The position numbers and the translations under genes were made by a program. From assembly GCA_023416995.1 (NCBI GenBank), contig JAEZGI010000054.1, positions 1 through 17,194 on the forward strand: 17,194 nt of DNA, written 5' to 3'. Positions 13,671 through 17,194 of the stretch are shown piece after piece. How positions within the stretch are numbered: the stretch's first letter is position 1; each line of letters opens with the position of its first letter. The stretch comes from Bacteroidota bacterium. GTDB lineage: Bacteria > Bacteroidota > Bacteroidia > Chitinophagales > Chitinophagaceae. The notes under the pieces are model-generated. The model was not told where the DNA came from, searched no databases, and saw only the letters and a list, made by a program, of their open reading frames with translations.

Positions 13671-14060
13671 GTGAAGCGTAACATCGCTATATTGTTGCTG
13701 TCTGCTTACATGATGTCATTTTCGGAATTGCCACAGATTCTGAAGGTGCCCATCCTGGTGCAACATTTTATGGAACACCGTTCCATTGATCCCGGCACCA
13801 CTTTCTGGGCTTTTATACGTGAACATTACCAAGGTAAGTTTGAACTGGATGAAGACTACCAGCGCGACAACCAGTTACCCTTCAGGACGGTCAATATTGT
13901 TTCCAACGCGGTAGTGATCTTTGATCCCCCGCACGTGATCGAGGTGCCGGTTTCACTTCCCCCCGTTAAACAGGAATTTCCTTTGGTGAACGATAACAAT
14001 AATCCCATCACCTCTCCCCAGGATATCTTCCAGCCTCCACGGCAATTGAAATTTGCCTGA
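13671..14060 (+). CDS. Small exported or anchored protein upstream of the RND pump, unknown function
   Basis: This 129-residue protein begins with a signal or anchor sequence (MKRNIAILLLSAYMMSFS), then a conserved-looking block ELPQILKVPILVQHFMEH (19-36) and REHYQGKF (50-57) rich in His and Glu. The C-terminal third is rich in Pro and likely unstructured. I recall similar unnamed proteins (consensus like ELxQLLKxPxLxxHFxEH) placed just before CusA/CzcA-type pump genes in Bacteroidota. No domain name can be given. It has no cysteines, unlike the HYC_CC_PP protein, but shares the pattern of a hydrophobic N-terminus and a GTG start directly after a -7-like element. A role in metal binding or pump assembly is a guess from context. 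Confidence 0.7.
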   Translation: MKRNIAILLLSAYMMSFSELPQILKVPILVQHFMEHRSIDPGTTFWAFIREHYQGKFELDEDYQRDNQLPFRTVNIVSNAVVIFDPPHVIEVPVSLPPVKQEFPLVNDNNNPITSPQDIFQPPRQLKFA

Positions 14061-14074
14061 CCATTTGTAAACGC

Positions 14075-14093
14075 GTCTTCCACCAGCGAAGAC
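14075..14093 (+). other. Weak hairpin between small gene and RND gene
   Basis: GTCTTC (14075-14080) pairs with GAAGAC (14088-14093) around a 7-base loop. There is no T-run. It may be a processing or attenuation element between two co-transcribed genes, or chance. No clear promoter is visible between 14061 and 14159. Confidence 0.25.
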
Positions 14094-14159
14094 CGGCTAT
14101 TTTCTCATCTATTATATTAATGCAATGGAACGGAACAGGTCCATTCGCAGCGTATTATT

Positions 14160-17100
14160 ATGTTACAAAAAATCATTCAGTTTTCCGTAAGGAACAAGCT
14201 GATAATTGGTTTGCTGACCATACTCTTAATCGGTGTCGGCAGTTACCAGGTAAGCCGTTTGCCCATCGATGCACTGCCCGATATCACCAGTAACCAGGTC
14301 CAGGTAATCACAGTGTCGCCGGCACTTGCAGCTTCGGAAGTAGAACAGTTGATCACGTTTCCGATTGAACAGGTAAACCGAAGTATACCGGGTCTTACTG
14401 AGATGCGTTCCATATCCCGTTTCGGGTTGTCGGTGATCACATTAGTATTTACGGATGATGTGGATGTGTACTGGGCGCGGCAACAGGTTTCTGAGAGATT
14501 GATCCAGGTGCGTGGCCAGATACCGGAACATGCCGGCTCCCCTGAGCTGGCTCCCGTAACGACAGGATTGGGAGAGATCTACCAGTACGTAGTGCGACCT
14601 GCTAAAGGCTATGAAGGAAAATATGATCTTGCCGAACTAAGATCCATACAAGACTGGATCATTCGTCGTCAGTTACTGGGAACACCTGGTGTTGCCGATG
14701 TCAGCAGCTTTGGTGGCGTACTAAAACAATACGAGGTTTCCGTACAACCTGCGCGATTAAAAAGTCTTGGTATCACCATCGCCGACGTGTTTAATGCACT
14801 TCAGAAAAACAATGAAAATTCAGGTGCCTCTTATATCGAAAAAGGTCCGAATGCTTTGTTTATCCGGACAGAAGGTTTAGCCGGTAATACCGCTGAGCTG
14901 TCCAATATCTTCATCAAACAAAATCCTTCTGGCACTCCGGTATTTATTAAAGATGTGGCAGAAGTTCGGATAGGCAGCGCTGTTAGATATGGTGCGATGA
15001 CCTATCGCGACCAGGGTGAAGTTGCAGGCGCGGTCGTGTTGATGTTGAAAGGCGCGAATGCAAGCGAGGTTGTAAAAAATCTCCATAACCGTATGGAAGA
15101 GATCCGTAAAACGCTTCCTGAAGGCATCATCGTGGAAACCTTCCTGGAAAGGACCAAGATGGTTAACAATTCTATCAGCACCGTAACCAAAAATCTGGTA
15201 GAAGGCGCACTGATCGTTGTGTTTGTACTGGTCTTTTTTCTTGGCAACCTGCGTGCAGGATTAATTGTCGCAAGTGTGATTCCGCTGTCGATGTTGTTCG
15301 CTGTTTGTATGATGAACTTTTTTGGAGTGTCAGGGAACCTCATGAGTCTTGGTGCTTTGGATTTCGGGTTGATTGTTGATGGTGCCGTGATAATCGTGGA
15401 AGCCCTGGTTCACCGGTTATCACATGTCATGAAAACCAACCAGATCGATCAGCGAAGGATGGACAAGGAAGTAAGCGGCGCGGCTTCCCGTATGATGAGC
15501 CCGGCGGTTTTTGGACAGGTGATCATCCTCATTGTTTACCTGCCAATCCTTACCCTTGTTGGTATTGAAGGCAAGATGTTCCGGCCCATGGCGCAAACGG
15601 TTTCATTTGCATTGATCGGTGCGTTTATATTATCGCTCACTTATGTACCAATGATCTCATCACTCGTATTGAGCCGAAAACTCAATCATAAAGAAACCTG
15701 GGCCGATAAGATGATGCATGCGCTACAGCGCTGGTATCAGCCTTTGTTGAGTAAATCATTACGGGCACCGGCGGTTGTATTGTCTGCCATACTCATCCTG
15801 TTTGCCGCGGCTTTGTTTGCCATGACCAGGTTGGGGGGAGAATTTATTCCGGAACTTGAAGAAGGTGATTTTGCTGTTGATGCAAGACTGTTACCGGGTG
15901 CATCCTTAACTGAAACCATAGCCGCCACACAAAAGGCGACAAAGATCCTGCAGGATAGTTTTCCTGAAGTTGAAAAGATAGTGACAAGGATCGGTGCAAG
16001 TGAAATTCCAACGGATCCGATGCCGATTGAGATGACCGACATTATTATCTCGCTCAAACCAAAATCAACCTGGACCTCGGCAGCAGATTTCGATGAGCTT
16101 GCAACAAAAATGAGCGAGAAGCTGCAGGAGATCCCCGGTCTTTCTGCAGGCTTTCAATATCCTGTGCAGATGCGGTTCAACGAATTGTTGTCCGGCGCAA
16201 GACAGGATGTTGTTTGTAAGATTTTTGGTGAGAACCTCGACACGCTGACAGCTTATGCAGCCAATGTTGGTAATGTGATCCGTTCAGTGGATGGTGCTAC
16301 TGATGTGTATATTGAAACGGTAACGGGTTTACCACAGATCGTTATCAAATACCATCGCGAAGCGATTGCATTGTACCAGTTGAATATAGCGGATGTGAAC
16401 CAGGTGGTGCGTACTGCATTCGCCGGGGAAGTTGCCGGAACCATGTATGAAAATGAACGTCGCTTCGACCTGGTTGTGCGGATGAGTGAATCTATGCGAC
16501 GTGATCTTTCTGATATAGAACAACTGCTTATCAATACACCTACCGGTTTGCAGGTGCCCCTTGCACAATTGGCAAGTATTGAAGTGAAGGACGGGCCCAA
16601 CCAGATCCAGCGTGAAGATGCCCGCCGGCGGATCATTGCCGCCTTTAATGTGCGCGGTCGTGATGTTCAGTCGGTGGTGGAAGAGTTACAGAGCAAACTG
16701 CAACAACAGGTGAAGCTGCCACCTGGCTATTCGATTACTTATGGCGGACAGTTTGAAAATCTCACGCAGGCAAAAACCAGGTTATCCATAGCCGTGCCTG
16801 TAGCACTGTTGCTGATACTGATGATGCTTTATTTCGCATTCGGATCTATGAGTTATGGTCTGCTCATATTTACCGCCATACCGCTGTCTGCGATAGGGGG
16901 CATATTCGCATTGACGGTACGCGATATGCCATTCAGTATTTCTGCCGGAATTGGATTTATTGCACTTTTTGGTGTGGCAGTTTTAAATGGTATTGTACTG
17001 ATCACTGAATTTAACCGGTTAAAAAAGGAAGGAATGACAGATATCAAATCAATCATTATGGAAGGTACCAAACTCAGGTTGCGGCCTGTGCTGATGACCG

Positions 17101-17194
17101 CATCCGTTGCATCACTTGGCTTCCTGCCCATGGCCCTTAGCCAGGGATCTGGTGCTGAAGTACAACGTCCGTTGGCAACGGTGGTGATTGGCGG
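14160..17194 (+). CDS. CzcA/CusA-family heavy-metal efflux RND pump, 5' part
   Basis: The ATG at 14160 opens a frame of 1011 codons that runs off the right edge without a stop. It is the inner-membrane proton-driven pump of a tripartite metal efflux complex, moving metal from cytoplasm/periplasm to the outside. It begins MLQKIIQFSVRNK with TM1 (about 13-30), then RLPIDALPDIT. The TM4 motif is D401-F-G-L-I-V-D407-G-A-V-I-I-V-E414, the charged triad typical of CzcA-type divalent-cation pumps rather than CusA copper pumps. QMRFNELLSGARQDV and the late VALLLILMMLYFAFGS and GFIALFGVAVLNGIVLI segments also fit CzcA. Single pumps are about 1040 residues. Many Bacteroidota homologues are about 1450 with a fused TolC-like domain, and which form this is cannot be seen. 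No cusB/cusC gene precedes it. Confidence 0.95.
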   Translation, partial: MLQKIIQFSVRNKLIIGLLTILLIGVGSYQVSRLPIDALPDITSNQVQVITVSPALAASEVEQLITFPIEQVNRSIPGLTEMRSISRFGLSVITLVFTDDVDVYWARQQVSERLIQVRGQIPEHAGSPELAPVTTGLGEIYQYVVRPAKGYEGKYDLAELRSIQDWIIRRQLLGTPGVADVSSFGGVLKQYEVSVQPARLKSLGITIADVFNALQKNNENSGASYIEKGPNALFIRTEGLAGNTAELSNIFIKQNPSGTPVFIKDVAEVRIGSAVRYGAMTYRDQGEVAGAVVLMLKGANASEVVKNLHNRMEEIRKTLPEGIIVETFLERTKMVNNSISTVTKNLVEGALIVVFVLVFFLGNLRAGLIVASVIPLSMLFAVCMMNFFGVSGNLMSLGALDFGLIVDGAVIIVEALVHRLSHVMKTNQIDQRRMDKEVSGAASRMMSPAVFGQVIILIVYLPILTLVGIEGKMFRPMAQTVSFALIGAFILSLTYVPMISSLVLSRKLNHKETWADKMMHALQRWYQPLLSKSLRAPAVVLSAILILFAAALFAMTRLGGEFIPELEEGDFAVDARLLPGASLTETIAATQKATKILQDSFPEVEKIVTRIGASEIPTDPMPIEMTDIIISLKPKSTWTSAADFDELATKMSEKLQEIPGLSAGFQYPVQMRFNELLSGARQDVVCKIFGENLDTLTAYAANVGNVIRSVDGATDVYIETVTGLPQIVIKYHREAIALYQLNIADVNQVVRTAFAGEVAGTMYENERRFDLVVRMSESMRRDLSDIEQLLINTPTGLQVPLAQLASIEVKDGPNQIQREDARRRIIAAFNVRGRDVQSVVEELQSKLQQQVKLPPGYSITYGGQFENLTQAKTRLSIAVPVALLLILMMLYFAFGSMSYGLLIFTAIPLSAIGGIFALTVRDMPFSISAGIGFIALFGVAVLNGIVLITEFNRLKKEGMTDIKSIIMEGTKLRLRPVLMTASVASLGFLPMALSQGSGAEVQRPLATVVIG

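Noticed and set aside
1..17194. tRNA or rRNA genes
   Set aside because: No tRNA-like cloverleaf with a conserved T-loop (GGTTCRA) or rRNA segment was noticed by eye; a tRNAscan or Infernal run would settle this.

Overview
The window looks like chromosome of a member of the Bacteroidota, most likely family Chitinophagaceae. The reasons are near-consensus Bacteroidota promoters (TTG/TTTG, about 20 bases, TAnnTTTG) with almost no Shine-Dalgarno sequences, families typical of the phylum (Porin_10-type putative porin, a TonB receptor with an N-terminal carboxypeptidase-regulatory-like domain, an HYC_CC_PP protein, small OmpW/OMP_b-brl-like barrels), and moderate GC. This placement rests on pattern recognition, not a search.

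Left part (1-2907), loosely packed: the 3' end of a SprT-like gene, a small outer-membrane barrel, a degenerate 22-bp tandem repeat between convergent genes, and a GNAT acetyltransferase (minus strand) carrying an in-frame 5 x 36 bp tandem expansion. A doubtful small membrane ORF follows, then almost 1 kb with no convincing gene that holds a perfect 19-bp inverted repeat with further degenerate copies.

Middle (2841-7105), housekeeping: sucC (minus strand, strong intrinsic terminator) divergent from a trimeric-type purine nucleoside phosphorylase, then a large putative porin on the plus strand.

Right part (7181-17194), all on the plus strand, is a heavy-metal homeostasis island. It contains an HYC_CC_PP small protein and an apparent operon of a periplasmic HMA-domain protein, an outer-membrane barrel and a short HMA-AraC fusion regulator. 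Then come a His/Met-rich outer-membrane protein, a TonB-dependent receptor whose only two cysteines form a CxxC in the plug, a small exported or anchored protein with a GTG start, and a CzcA/CusA-type RND pump that runs off the window. The likely logic is that metal is bound and moved in the envelope by the HMA/HYC/His-Met-rich proteins, crosses the outer membrane through the TonB receptor or barrels, and is expelled by the RND pump. The HMA-AraC protein would be the cytoplasmic sensor-activator. Several palindromes lie where operators would be expected: 7703-7721, 9738-9749 and 11262-11283, plus an intragenic 14-bp hairpin at 9211-9243. The metal is not certain: the envelope proteins suggest copper, while the RND pump carries the Asp/Asp/Glu membrane signature of divalent-cation (Zn/Co/Cd) pumps.
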